Under the pieces are notes generated by a model, which was given only the letters and a program-made list of their open reading frames with translations, was not told where the DNA came from and made no database searches. From contig NZ_CBFHLV010000004.1 of the NCBI RefSeq assembly GCF_965656765.1, forward strand, positions 1-64,000: a stretch of DNA of 64,000 nucleotides. The letters run 5' to 3'. This document shows, piece after piece, positions 43,905-52,859 of the stretch (positions within the stretch are counted from its first letter, which is position 1; each line of letters opens with the position of its first letter). The position numbers were made by a program, and so were the translations under genes. This DNA is from Marivita sp965656765 (GTDB lineage: Bacteria; Pseudomonadota; Alphaproteobacteria; Rhodobacterales; Rhodobacteraceae).

Positions 43905-44197
43905 AGCGTCACCTCTTCCGAGAAGGAGAATTCACAAAGCTCCATCACTTCGAAATCACCCGTCAGACGAGTCCAAAGCTGTTCAAGCTTGGAGGCACGA
44001 ACGATGATTGCTTCGCGATCTTCCGAGACGACCTCTCCGAATGGTGCCATGATTTCCGGACCCTGCACCTTCACTTCGTCACCGGGATAGATCACCGCGC
44101 CGTTGTTAAACCGCACATGCGCATGAAGGCTCTCGAAGCAGTGGCTGATTTCCACCGTGCACGGCGCCCTTTCAATATCTTTTGTTAACAGACCCAT
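43901..44197 (-). CDS. bciE: Aerobic cyclase accessory subunit BciE
   Basis: 98-residue soluble protein between puhC and acsF, with no hydrophobic helix. The sequence VEISHCFESLHAHVRFNNGAVIYPGDEVKVQG suggests a small beta-rich fold. The small ORF at this position in Rhodobacter sphaeroides (rsp_6110) was shown to be needed for AcsF activity and named BciE. I assign the same name from position, size and operon coupling (ATGA with acsF) rather than from an alignment. AAAGGGA precedes the ATG. Confidence 0.78.
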   Translation of the reverse strand: MGLLTKDIERAPCTVEISHCFESLHAHVRFNNGAVIYPGDEVKVQGPEIMAPFGEVVSEDREAIIVRASKLEQLWTRLTGDFEVMELCEFSFSEEVTL

Positions 44198-44215
44198 AGT
44201 CCGATTCCCTTTCGG

Positions 44216-44683
44216 TTAGTTCAGCAGCTTGGCGAAAGCGGCTGAGTTGTCGGCGCCAAAACCCATGAGGTCGGCCCCCCATCCCGTGCTGGGATCAAAG
44301 ATCTCAAGACGGTTGTTTTCACGTGCGCGAACGATCACCGGACCATTCAAATCCACACGTGTCTTGGTGCGTTCCCGTTGAAGAACGCGCCACATACCAG
44401 AGAGGAAACCGCCCTCTTCCGGTGAGTATTCAGCGACTAGAGCGCCGTCTTCTGCAAAGACCTTGGCAGCGCCGCTCATGGCTCCTTCAAGGTACAGAGT
44501 TTTCTCAATCACGATAGGCGATTCAGGTGCGGTATATTGGACAGGCCCATCCAACCAGCGATAGACGCTGACCATGATCAGGCAAATCATGACCATGCCG
44601 AACATCGCACGAACGAACAGGCGTGGCACCAATTCGCGTTCTGTGGCGTGGATACGGGCTTTGTCGACGGTTTGAGTGTTCAT
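44216..44683 (-). CDS. puhC: Photosynthetic complex assembly protein PuhC
   Basis: 155-residue protein with one N-terminal transmembrane helix (LFVRAMFGMVMICLIMVSVYRWLDG) and a periplasmic domain containing KTLYLEGAMSGAAKVFAEDGALVAEY and the PuhC-like end WGADLMGFGADNSAAFAKLL. PuhC helps organise the LH1-reaction centre core in Rhodobacter. It starts 11 bases after puhB with GGGGG as ribosome-binding site. Confidence 0.92.
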   Translation of the reverse strand: MNTQTVDKARIHATERELVPRLFVRAMFGMVMICLIMVSVYRWLDGPVQYTAPESPIVIEKTLYLEGAMSGAAKVFAEDGALVAEYSPEEGGFLSGMWRVLQRERTKTRVDLNGPVIVRARENNRLEIFDPSTGWGADLMGFGADNSAAFAKLLN

Positions 44684-44694
44684 CGTAAATCCCC

Positions 44695-45330
44695 CTATTC
44701 CGCGGCCACAGCCGACGGCGTGTTGCCAGCGCGTTCCACCTGCGGTGTTGAGACACGCGCCACTGCTGCCTCAGAAATCATGGCGGCGATCTTTTCGGCC
44801 TCAGGGATGCAACGCAGCGCGGGCTGTGTCGGGGAGACCCGCCACGGACGGACATGCGGCCAGCAGACCAGATAGCTGATGCGCGTATCACCCAGCAGAT
44901 CAAAGGCAATCGTACCCGTGCCCGACTTGCGTAAATCTAGATTAGCTGATCCGATCTGTGTGAAAGGCAGGTTCAATGTCACCGTCAGCGCCGCACCAAT
45001 TCGCATCGCAACGCGGCGGTTGGTAACAGTATAGACGGTGTAGTGCGCTTGAGCAAAAGCGATGCCCAGAAGCAAGGCGCAGACGATCCCACCAAGGATC
45101 AGGAATGGGACAGACGCCCAAATCGCCTGGCCCAGAGGCATAAGATCGATCACAGCCACGAAACGCCAAGCGGCAAGGAAAACAAAGTAACCTGCAACCC
45201 AAAGCAGATTCAGCGATTCCTTGGACAAAGCCCACCAATCCGGTTTGCCTTGCCAGAGGATCACCTCCCCCTCAGGAGGTGTCTCTGGCAGGCCTTTGAC
45301 CGGTTCTACCTGGAAATCATCGTGTGGCAT
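44695..45330 (-). CDS. puhB: Photosynthetic complex assembly protein PuhB
   Basis: 211-residue membrane protein. A hydrophilic start (DDFQVEPVKGLPETPPEGEVILWQGKPDWWAL) leads into three hydrophobic helices (LNLLWVAGYFVFLAAWRFVAV, AIWASVPFLILGGIVCALLLGIAFA). A PH-like domain follows, with TNRRVAMRIGAALTVTLNLPF and the conserved VCWPHVRPWRVSPTQPALRCIP. PuhB is a reaction-centre assembly factor. AAAGGG precedes the ATG; puhA ends 50 bases upstream. Confidence 0.93.
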   Translation of the reverse strand: MPHDDFQVEPVKGLPETPPEGEVILWQGKPDWWALSKESLNLLWVAGYFVFLAAWRFVAVIDLMPLGQAIWASVPFLILGGIVCALLLGIAFAQAHYTVYTVTNRRVAMRIGAALTVTLNLPFTQIGSANLDLRKSGTGTIAFDLLGDTRISYLVCWPHVRPWRVSPTQPALRCIPEAEKIAAMISEAAVARVSTPQVERAGNTPSAVAAE

Positions 45331-45380
45331 GGTGGGTTCCCTTTCCTAAAGCCGTGGCTGCGGCTGTTGGGTCTTGATGG

Positions 45381-46160
45381 TTAGATCTGCGGATCAAGGC
45401 GCGCTTGGCTCGCATAGAGGGTGCCACCGCCGTAGTAAGCGCTGACCTTCTCTTCTTCGAGTTTGGTGATCTGCTGTGGCGATGCGAGTTTCGGAACACC
45501 GGCAAAATGTTCGCCAAAAATCGAACGCACTTTTACACGGTTGCCCCAGATGCGGGTAAAGGTGATCGGCACAAGGCGCGATCCGCCGCCGTATTCGGCA
45601 TCAAGTTCCATCTCGAGGTAACGAACCATTTGCTCCGGTTCATCGACCCACATGTCGGTGATTTTGCCAACGATCGCACCGTCACCGGCCACAACAGGCA
45701 AACCGCGCGGATCACGGCCAGCAGACACCCGGAAATGGTCGCTGCCAGACATCGGAATGATCTTGGGATGACCATGGCCATCAAGCTCAGGCTCATCGCG
45801 GCGCGGGGCCCAGCTGCCCGGTCCAACACCATCGGCAAGCGGATCGCCAACTGGATCGAACGGAAAACCACCACTGTCGAACTGGCGCGACAGCTTTGCG
45901 TCAATGTCAGTCCGCTCGGGCGTCTGGCCCGATGGCACGGTGTATTCGCCACGACCATGCGGCAGAAGGAACGTCTTGTCTGACGGATTCGGGAACACGC
46001 TTCCCGCATCCGCTTGGCTGCCGTCTTCGTCAAGAAGAGGATAGCCTTCACGCTGGTTTTCGCGCTGAATCCAGATCACGAGTCCAACGAAGAAAATGAA
46101 AAACAACCAGAGCGAAATGCTCGCGAGGTCGAGGTTTCCAAGGATATAGTCTTCGGTCAT
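45381..46160 (-). CDS. puhA: Photosynthetic reaction centre subunit H
   Basis: 259-residue H subunit that caps the L-M core on the cytoplasmic side. A single transmembrane helix near the N-terminus (LASISLWLFFIFFVGLVIWIQREN) is followed by the cytoplasmic PRC-barrel domain. Conserved segments are GYPLLDE, KTFLLPHGRGEYTVP, AGRDPRGLPVVAGDGAIVGKITDMWVDEPEQMVRYLEMEL and KVRSIFGEHFAGVP. It lies between lhaA and puhB on the same strand. Confidence 0.97.
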   Translation of the reverse strand: MTEDYILGNLDLASISLWLFFIFFVGLVIWIQRENQREGYPLLDEDGSQADAGSVFPNPSDKTFLLPHGRGEYTVPSGQTPERTDIDAKLSRQFDSGGFPFDPVGDPLADGVGPGSWAPRRDEPELDGHGHPKIIPMSGSDHFRVSAGRDPRGLPVVAGDGAIVGKITDMWVDEPEQMVRYLEMELDAEYGGGSRLVPITFTRIWGNRVKVRSIFGEHFAGVPKLASPQQITKLEEEKVSAYYGGGTLYASQARLDPQI

Positions 46161-46188
46161 CTTTTTTTAGCTCCTTGATGGGCCTTGG

Positions 46189-47628
46189 TCAGGTCGGGAA
46201 ATCGGCAAGGCCCAGCCCTGTCGGTTTCTGGTTGATGGTGAGGGTGCTTCTGCTTTGGCTAATGAGACGGCCCAATATGATGAGCGTCGCAAACAGAAGC
46301 CCGATTTCGAGGTGATAAACGACGGAATAGCCCGTAGCCGGTGTGGCAAGCGCGTCGCCCCAGCTTCCGGACATGGCGATCATGTTGACACCGTCACGTG
46401 TCGCGCCGCCAATTAATGTAGAAAGCCCAGCTGCGGTGGCCTGCGCAGCGCCCCAGGCACCCAGCGCAAGCCCACGTCCGGCAAGACCTTCGGTCGGGAT
46501 GGTCATGGCTGCAGTCAATGTTGAAATGGCAAAGTAGCCACTGCCGAACCCGATCAAACCAGCGCCGACAAAGAATAGCGCTGTTGAATTCATCGGCGCG
46601 GCAAAGATCACTGTACTGAACGCAGCGACTCCGGCCAAAAGCCCGACAGATGCCATGCGATACGTATTGCCACCCTTGGCCAATACGCGTGCCGCCAAGG
46701 CAAAGCCGACAAGCGCACCCAATGCCCATGTCGCGGTCAGCAAAGTCGTTGACGAAACGCTTAGCCCAAGGATTTCACCGCCATAAGGCTCAAGCAGCAC
46801 ATCCTGCATGTTGAACGCCATTGTGCCGATAAATACGACCGCAAGAAGACGGCCTGCAGTACCACCAGCGGTCAGATCGTTCCAAGCATCCTTGAACGAC
46901 GGTTGCGGCGCTTCGCGATCTTCCTTGGTCATCGGGCGCACGTGCTCTTGCTTCCAAAGAGCGATCACGTTGAGAACCAAAGTGACGACGGCGCAACCCT
47001 GCACAACACTGATCAGGAGAACGCCCGAAAAGTCCCGAAGCAACCAACCGATCACAATGGCTGATAGGCCCATGCCGAGAAGGTACATCACATACAACAG
47101 AGACACGACACGCGGGCGGGTTTCGTCGTTTGCCCGATCCGCAGCCAGAGCCAGACCTGCGGTCTGAGTCATGTGCATGCCAAGGCCTGTCATGATAAAT
47201 GCCAGCGCAGCCAGAACTTCACCTGCAAATGGGACGTCATGCGTGACGTCGCCACCCAGAACCAAAAGGCAAGCAGGCATAACGGCCAATCCGCCGAACT
47301 GCCAAAGGGTGCCGAACCAGAGGTAGGGAATCCGCTTCCACCCGATGGCAGAGCGGTGATTGTCAGATTTGAATCCCAGTAGCGCCCGGAACGGTGCAAT
47401 GAGAACCGGAAGGGCAACCATGATGGCAACCAAAGTCGCCGGAACAGAAAGCTCGACGATCATCACGCGGTTCAGCGTGCCCAAAAGCATGACACCTGCC
47501 ATACCAACCGACACCTGAAACAACGCTAGCCGCAACAATTGCGCCAGTGGAAGATCATCAGACGCCGCGTCCGAAAACGGCAGCATCCTCATTCCCAAAG
47601 ACTTCACTTGTTTGCGGCTTACGATCAT
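46189..47628 (-). CDS. lhaA: Light-harvesting 1 assembly protein LhaA
   Basis: 479-residue PucC/LhaA-type MFS protein with about 12 helices, required for LH1 assembly and proposed to deliver bacteriochlorophyll. The family signature at the start is LLRLALFQVSVGMAGVMLLGTLNRVMIVELSVPATLVA, followed by LLGFKSDNHRSAIGWKRIPYLWFGTLWQFGG and the LQDVLLEPYGGEILGLSV-like MQDVLLEPYGGEILGLSVS. Its ATG overlaps the bchM stop (ATGA). Confidence 0.94.
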   Translation of the reverse strand: MIVSRKQVKSLGMRMLPFSDAASDDLPLAQLLRLALFQVSVGMAGVMLLGTLNRVMIVELSVPATLVAIMVALPVLIAPFRALLGFKSDNHRSAIGWKRIPYLWFGTLWQFGGLAVMPACLLVLGGDVTHDVPFAGEVLAALAFIMTGLGMHMTQTAGLALAADRANDETRPRVVSLLYVMYLLGMGLSAIVIGWLLRDFSGVLLISVVQGCAVVTLVLNVIALWKQEHVRPMTKEDREAPQPSFKDAWNDLTAGGTAGRLLAVVFIGTMAFNMQDVLLEPYGGEILGLSVSSTTLLTATWALGALVGFALAARVLAKGGNTYRMASVGLLAGVAAFSTVIFAAPMNSTALFFVGAGLIGFGSGYFAISTLTAAMTIPTEGLAGRGLALGAWGAAQATAAGLSTLIGGATRDGVNMIAMSGSWGDALATPATGYSVVYHLEIGLLFATLIILGRLISQSRSTLTINQKPTGLGLADFPT

Positions 47629-48296
47629 GGACGGAACTCCAAAGCCTGGCTGATGTAGAACCCGGAATTCACGCGGCCCAAATCATTAAGTTGCCCAATA
47701 TCAGAGACTGTATTGCCCAGCCGACGCGGTCCGTGCGGGATCATAGTCGGCGACCGATCAGAGCGCGGAAACGCTTTGCCCGCATACCACATTGTCATGA
47801 GCAGCGGCGTGCGTGGCGCGACGGTAAAAGCAACCGACCCACTGGTGCGTTCACCCAGTTTTTCCAATGCGGCCCGGATATCGGATTCGGTGTAGTAGAT
47901 CAGGCTGTCCATCGCGATCACATGATCAAATGTCCCGTGTTCTTTAGACAGCATATCACCGCTGGCGAATGTCACCTTGTGCTGCAAGCCTTGCGGTAAC
48001 CGATCCTTCGCGATCTTGACCAGCGAGGGCGAGATATCGACTGCCACCACATCGGCACCGCGCGACGCAAGTTCCTGCGTCATCTGCCCAGCACCACATC
48101 CGGCGTCCAGAACACGGATACCGTTCAAGTCGACAGGAAGCGCCGACAACAACTTATCGCGCATCTGGTCCCGGCCCTTGCGGACCGTTTCGCGAATACG
48201 ACTGACCGGCGCGTCTGATGTCAAACGCTCCCAAACCTTGGTCGCCGTACGGTCGAAATAGTGTTCGACCCGATCGCGTGTGGCGTCGTAGCTCAT
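47625..48296 (-). CDS. bchM: Mg-protoporphyrin IX methyltransferase
   Basis: 223-residue SAM-dependent methyltransferase that makes Mg-protoporphyrin IX monomethyl ester. SAM motif I is VLDAGCGAGQMTQELASRGADVVAVDIS. Other family parts are YFDRTATKVWERLTSDAPVSRIRETVRKGRDQMR at the start and DHVIAMDSLIYYTESD. The start is linked to the bchL stop as TGATG, and the stop overlaps lhaA. Confidence 0.96.
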   Translation of the reverse strand: MSYDATRDRVEHYFDRTATKVWERLTSDAPVSRIRETVRKGRDQMRDKLLSALPVDLNGIRVLDAGCGAGQMTQELASRGADVVAVDISPSLVKIAKDRLPQGLQHKVTFASGDMLSKEHGTFDHVIAMDSLIYYTESDIRAALEKLGERTSGSVAFTVAPRTPLLMTMWYAGKAFPRSDRSPTMIPHGPRRLGNTVSDIGQLNDLGRVNSGFYISQALEFRP

Positions 48297-49261
48297 CAGT
48301 CGAAACCCAACAATTCAAAGATATCGCGGTCTTCCAGCGGCTTCGGCGCCATTGCCTCAGTGCCGTTGAAAAGGGTCTCGGCCAACCGAATGTATTCTTT
48401 GCGCGCCAGTACAATGTCTTCCTCGTCCGGCATTTCGAAAAGGGTTTTCTTCTTAAGACGCGAGCGGCGAATAGCATCGTAGTCTGGCATATGCGCAATG
48501 CGTTTGAACCCGACCTCGTTGCAGTAGCGATCCACCTCGTTCGTGTCCTTGGAGCGGTTCGCAACACAGCCTGCCAGCCGCACCTTGTAGTTGGCCGATT
48601 TGGCCTGAACCGCGGCGATGATCCGGTTCATGGCGTAAATGCTGTCGAAATCATTGGCGGTGACGATCACTGCGCGATCGGCGTGCTGCAAGGGCGCAGC
48701 AAAGCCACCGCAGACCACGTCGCCCAGAACGTCGAACAGAACCACGTCAGTGTCTTCAAGCAGGTGGTGCTGCTTTAGAAGCTTCACGGTCTGCCCGACG
48801 ACGTAACCCCCGCAGCCCGTTCCAGCCGGCGGACCACCGGCTTCGATACATTTCACACCGTTAAACCCTTCGGCAACGAAATCTTCAGGGCGCAGTTCCT
48901 CGGCGTGGAAATCGACCTCTTTTAGGATGTCGATCACAGTCGGCTGGAGCTGGCCTGTCAATGTAAAGGTGCTGTCATGCTTAGGATCGCAGCCAATCTG
49001 CAAGACGCGCTTTCCAAGCTTTGAAAAGGCGGCAGACAGGTTTGACGACGTGGTCGATTTGCCGATACCGCCTTTGCCGTAAACTGCGAATACCTTGGCA
49101 CCTTCGATCTTCATCGAATTGTCTTGATGCACCTGCACCGAACCTTCGCCGTCTTGTCCCTTAAGGACCGGCGGCGCGGACAGGCCGCGTGCCTCAAGTC
49201 CAGCGGATTCGCGCAGGGCGGCGCGGGCGGCGGGCGGGCTTTTTGCGTCAAGTGGGCTCAT
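48296..49261 (-). CDS. bchL: Light-independent protochlorophyllide reductase ATP-binding subunit
   Basis: 321-residue NifH-like iron-sulfur ATPase that passes electrons to BchNB for dark reduction of protochlorophyllide. Walker A is YGKGGIGKSTTSSN. The two cluster cysteines are in GGPPAGTGCGGYVVGQTV and LGDVVCGGFAAPL. An N-terminal hydrophilic extension of about 45 residues precedes the catalytic domain, as in purple-bacterial BchL. Oxygen sensitivity of the cluster is notable in an aerobic phototroph. bchM follows with TGATG coupling. Confidence 0.97.
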   Translation of the reverse strand: MSPLDAKSPPAARAALRESAGLEARGLSAPPVLKGQDGEGSVQVHQDNSMKIEGAKVFAVYGKGGIGKSTTSSNLSAAFSKLGKRVLQIGCDPKHDSTFTLTGQLQPTVIDILKEVDFHAEELRPEDFVAEGFNGVKCIEAGGPPAGTGCGGYVVGQTVKLLKQHHLLEDTDVVLFDVLGDVVCGGFAAPLQHADRAVIVTANDFDSIYAMNRIIAAVQAKSANYKVRLAGCVANRSKDTNEVDRYCNEVGFKRIAHMPDYDAIRRSRLKKKTLFEMPDEEDIVLARKEYIRLAETLFNGTEAMAPKPLEDRDIFELLGFD

Positions 49262-49289
49262 TTGGGCCTCCGGTTATGCGTGTTGGCGC

Positions 49290-52200
49290 TCATTCTGCAG
49301 CGATCCCCTCAAGGCGATCTTCCAGAGCGTCGGCAGCGTCTTGCAACGCGGCCAGAGTTTCGGCGTCGGGTTGCCAGTAGTTGCGGTCGTGTGCTTCGAG
49401 CAGACGGTTCGCCATGCGGCTTGAAGCGGTTGGGTTCAGATCAGCGAGGCGTGCACGCATATCTTCATCCAGAACGAAGGTCTCGCTCAGGCGCTGATAG
49501 ACCCACGGTTCGACTTTGCCGGTCGTCGCAGACCAGCCCATTGTATTGGTGACTTGAGCTTCGATCTGACGAACGCCCTCGGCCCCGTGCTTGAGCATGC
49601 CTTCGAACCATTTCGGATTCAGGCTGCGTGACCGTGTCTCAAGCGCGACCTGATCCTGAAGCGTGCGCACCTTGCCATTTCCTCGCGTGGTGTCGGAAAT
49701 GTAAATCGCCGCTTCCTGACCCCCGCGTGCGCGTTTGACGGCGCGGGAAATCCCACCCAAAGTATCGAAGTAATGATCGACAGTGGTGACACCCAGTTCC
49801 ACAGATTCAAGGTTCTGATATGCGACATCGACGGTCTTGAGCGTCTCTTGCAAAAGCGCGTGGTTGGCCGCAGCTTTGCCGTTCACGCCGTAAGCGAAGG
49901 ACTTGCGTGCCTCGTACGCGTCGGCCAGTTCGTCTTCATCACCAAACGCAGAGCTATCGACCAGGGCGTTGACGTTCGACCCATACGCGCCTTCGGCATT
50001 CGAGAAGACGCGCAAGGCTGCAGTTTCCAGATCAACACCGTTTTCCTGCGCATAAACCCAAGCGTGGGCACGGATATAGTTCATTTCCAGAGGCTCATCG
50101 GCCTCAGCCGCTTTTTTGGCAGCTTCGGCCAACATGCGGGTCTGCAAAGGCAGAAGGTCGCGAAAGATGCCCGACAGCGTCATCACCACGTCAATGCGCG
50201 GACGACCCAGTTCTTCGAGCGAAATGAGATCAGCTCCCGAGATACGGCCAAAGCTATCAAAGCGCGGCTTTGCACCCATCAGGGCAAGCGCCTGCGCCAA
50301 GGGGGCACCGTCGGATTTGATGTTGTCCGATCCCCAAAGAACCAGCGCGACAGTACGCGGAAGCGTTTTGTGTGTTTCCAGCAAGAGCTGCGCCTGTTTC
50401 GCGCCATCACGGCAAGCGAATTCGGTCGGCATGCGAAACGGGTCGAACGCGTGAATGTTGCGGCCCGTGGGCAAAACATCGGTCGACCGGATCAGATCGC
50501 CACCCGGAACAGGCGGGGTAAAGCGCCCATCAAGAGCGCGAATAAGACCAGCTAGTTCTGTCTCTTCTTGCAACAGCGCATCGACCTTTGCCTTGGTTTC
50601 GGCATCAGCGCTTTCAATCAGCTTGAGATATTCGGCACGCGCGTCGTCGCTGAACGTCTTGCCAACAATATGAAGACCATCGGGGATCAGCGCATCTTCA
50701 GTTTCAAGCAACTTCAGCCATAGCGCATCGGGGGCCGTGCCCTTCATGTCCACAACTTCGGCCTGTTCAGCGATAAGTGTCTCTAACTCGGCCCGTTCGC
50801 TGTCTGAAGGATCAAGAGAACGCCAGCGCGTCAGGCTGTCTTTAAGCTCTTGCAGGCCCTTATAGAGACCTGATTGCGCCAGAGGCGGTGTCAAATGTGT
50901 GACCGTCACAGCGCCAGAACGACGTTTGGCCAATGCCGCCTCGGACGGGTTGTTCGAAGCATAAAGGTATACATTCGGCATCTCGCCGATCAAGCGATCC
51001 GGCCAATCGCGCGCACCCATTCCGGCCTGTTTGCCCGGCATGAATTCCAGCGCGCCGTGCATGCCGAAATGCAGAACAACATCCGCTTTGAACGTGTTGC
51101 GCATCCACATGTAAAATTGGACAAAGGCATGCGTCGGGGCAAAGCCCTTTTCGAAGAGCAAGCGCATCGGGTCACCTTCGTAGCCGAAGGTGGGCTGAAC
51201 ACCGACAAACACTTTGCCAAGTTGCGCACCCAAAACAAAGACGCCGCGTCCGTCAGACTGAATCTTGCCCGGTGCAGGGCCCCAGACTGCTTCGATGGCT
51301 TTCAACGGCGGTGTGTTGCGCACAATGTCATCGGCGCTGACATGCGCGGCAACATTGGCTTCTTGGCCATATTGCTTGGCGTTGCCTTCGAGGACAGTCG
51401 CGCGCAGAGCTGCAACGCTTTCTGGTACCTCGACATCATATCCTTCAGCCTTCATCGCGTGCAGTGTGTTGAATAGCGATTCAAACACGCTCAGATACGC
51501 GGCTGTGCCAACGGCACCTGCATTGGGCGGAAACCCGAAAAGTACGATCCCAACGTTCTTGTCTGCATTTTGCTTGCGGCGCAGCGTCGCTTGACGCAGA
51601 GCTTTTTCAGCAAGGCTATCGATGCGTTCGCGGCAGGGTGCCATTGCTTTGCTCTGGGTATCGCATGGGCATTGGTACTGACAGCCGTTGCAACCCTCGG
51701 CGCCATGACGACCACCAAACACTGTCGGACAGGTTGCACCGTCTAGTTCTGGCAGCGCGATGAGCATTGTCGTTTCGATTGGGCCTAGTCCTTGATCGCC
51801 ATTGGCCCATTGACCAAGCGTCTGAAACTCCAGCGGATGGGCAGCGATATACGGAATATCAAGATCCGTCAGAACGCGAACAGCAGCATCGCTGTCGTTA
51901 TAGGCAGGACCACCAACAAGACTGAAACCGGTCAGCGACACCATCGCGTCAATGGTCGTACGATCCTCTTTACGGAAAAACTCGGCAATCGCGGGGCGGC
52001 CATCTAGACCACCGGCAAAGGCAGGAACAACGGCCATGCCCTTGGCCTCGAACGCGCGGATGACCGCGTCATAATGGGCCGTGTCGTTTGCCAACACGTA
52101 AGAGCGCATCATCAACAGACCGATAGTGGCCTTAACCTCGGCCGGACGAGGCAGGTCAGCAATGTCAGTGGTGATACGCTGGGGCAAATCGGGGTGATAC

Positions 52201-52859
52201 AGAGCCACATCAGGGTATTCGATGGGCGCCTCTGCCTCAGCACCCAGCCATTCTTCGCGACCCTTGGCATACTTACCAAGCAGGTAGCGCACCATAGATT
52301 CGATATTGTCGTCAGATCCGCCTAGCCAATACTGCATGACAAGGAACCAGGACCTCAAATCCTGCGCTTTGCCCGGCACCATCTTGAGCAGCTTTGGCAA
52401 GCGGCGCAGCTGCTGCATCCGCTTTTCGCCCTTTTCGACTTCCGACTCTTCGGACTTCGGCTTAAGCGACTTGAGAAGCTTCATCAGACCTGACGCGGGC
52501 TTGCTCATGTCGAGCTTTCCCAGCTTGGTCAGCTTGATGATTTCAGCATCCGCAATCACGCCAACCATCCCATCGACCTTGTCACGTACCGCGCGCAGAT
52601 CTTCGAGAATGGGCTTGATGTGCTCTTCAAGGAACAAAAGGTTCGCCACAACCATATCAGCTTCGGCGATGGCGATCTTTGCTTCGGCCAAAGTTTCGGG
52701 TGTTTCCGCCCATTCGGCCGCCGCGTGAACGGTAACGTTCAAACCTGGAAAGTCTTGCGCAAGGTTGACCGACGCCCGCGCCACGGGACCAGCAGAATGA
52801 CTGTCCAACGTGATAATGGCGATGTTATACGCCCGGGCTTCGGTGAAACTATCGCGCAT
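49290..52859 (-). CDS. bchH: Magnesium chelatase subunit H
   Basis: 1189-residue porphyrin-binding subunit that inserts Mg into protoporphyrin IX together with BchI and BchD, which are outside this window. It has CobN/BchH-like sequence throughout, for example CNGCQYQCPCDTQSKAMAPCRERIDSLA, ENMYLYASNNPSEA-like NVYLYASNNPSEAALAKRR, VVLHFGMHGALEFMPGKQAG and GNIHAFDPFRMPTEFA-like RNIHAFDPFRMPTEFA. The frame opens at 53141, but ATG 52859 gives the proper N-terminus (MRDSFTEARAYNIAIITLD) and overlaps the bchB end by 11 bases. Confidence 0.96.
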   Translation of the reverse strand: MRDSFTEARAYNIAIITLDSHSAGPVARASVNLAQDFPGLNVTVHAAAEWAETPETLAEAKIAIAEADMVVANLLFLEEHIKPILEDLRAVRDKVDGMVGVIADAEIIKLTKLGKLDMSKPASGLMKLLKSLKPKSEESEVEKGEKRMQQLRRLPKLLKMVPGKAQDLRSWFLVMQYWLGGSDDNIESMVRYLLGKYAKGREEWLGAEAEAPIEYPDVALYHPDLPQRITTDIADLPRPAEVKATIGLLMMRSYVLANDTAHYDAVIRAFEAKGMAVVPAFAGGLDGRPAIAEFFRKEDRTTIDAMVSLTGFSLVGGPAYNDSDAAVRVLTDLDIPYIAAHPLEFQTLGQWANGDQGLGPIETTMLIALPELDGATCPTVFGGRHGAEGCNGCQYQCPCDTQSKAMAPCRERIDSLAEKALRQATLRRKQNADKNVGIVLFGFPPNAGAVGTAAYLSVFESLFNTLHAMKAEGYDVEVPESVAALRATVLEGNAKQYGQEANVAAHVSADDIVRNTPPLKAIEAVWGPAPGKIQSDGRGVFVLGAQLGKVFVGVQPTFGYEGDPMRLLFEKGFAPTHAFVQFYMWMRNTFKADVVLHFGMHGALEFMPGKQAGMGARDWPDRLIGEMPNVYLYASNNPSEAALAKRRSGAVTVTHLTPPLAQSGLYKGLQELKDSLTRWRSLDPSDSERAELETLIAEQAEVVDMKGTAPDALWLKLLETEDALIPDGLHIVGKTFSDDARAEYLKLIESADAETKAKVDALLQEETELAGLIRALDGRFTPPVPGGDLIRSTDVLPTGRNIHAFDPFRMPTEFACRDGAKQAQLLLETHKTLPRTVALVLWGSDNIKSDGAPLAQALALMGAKPRFDSFGRISGADLISLEELGRPRIDVVMTLSGIFRDLLPLQTRMLAEAAKKAAEADEPLEMNYIRAHAWVYAQENGVDLETAALRVFSNAEGAYGSNVNALVDSSAFGDEDELADAYEARKSFAYGVNGKAAANHALLQETLKTVDVAYQNLESVELGVTTVDHYFDTLGGISRAVKRARGGQEAAIYISDTTRGNGKVRTLQDQVALETRSRSLNPKWFEGMLKHGAEGVRQIEAQVTNTMGWSATTGKVEPWVYQRLSETFVLDEDMRARLADLNPTASSRMANRLLEAHDRNYWQPDAETLAALQDAADALEDRLEGIAAE

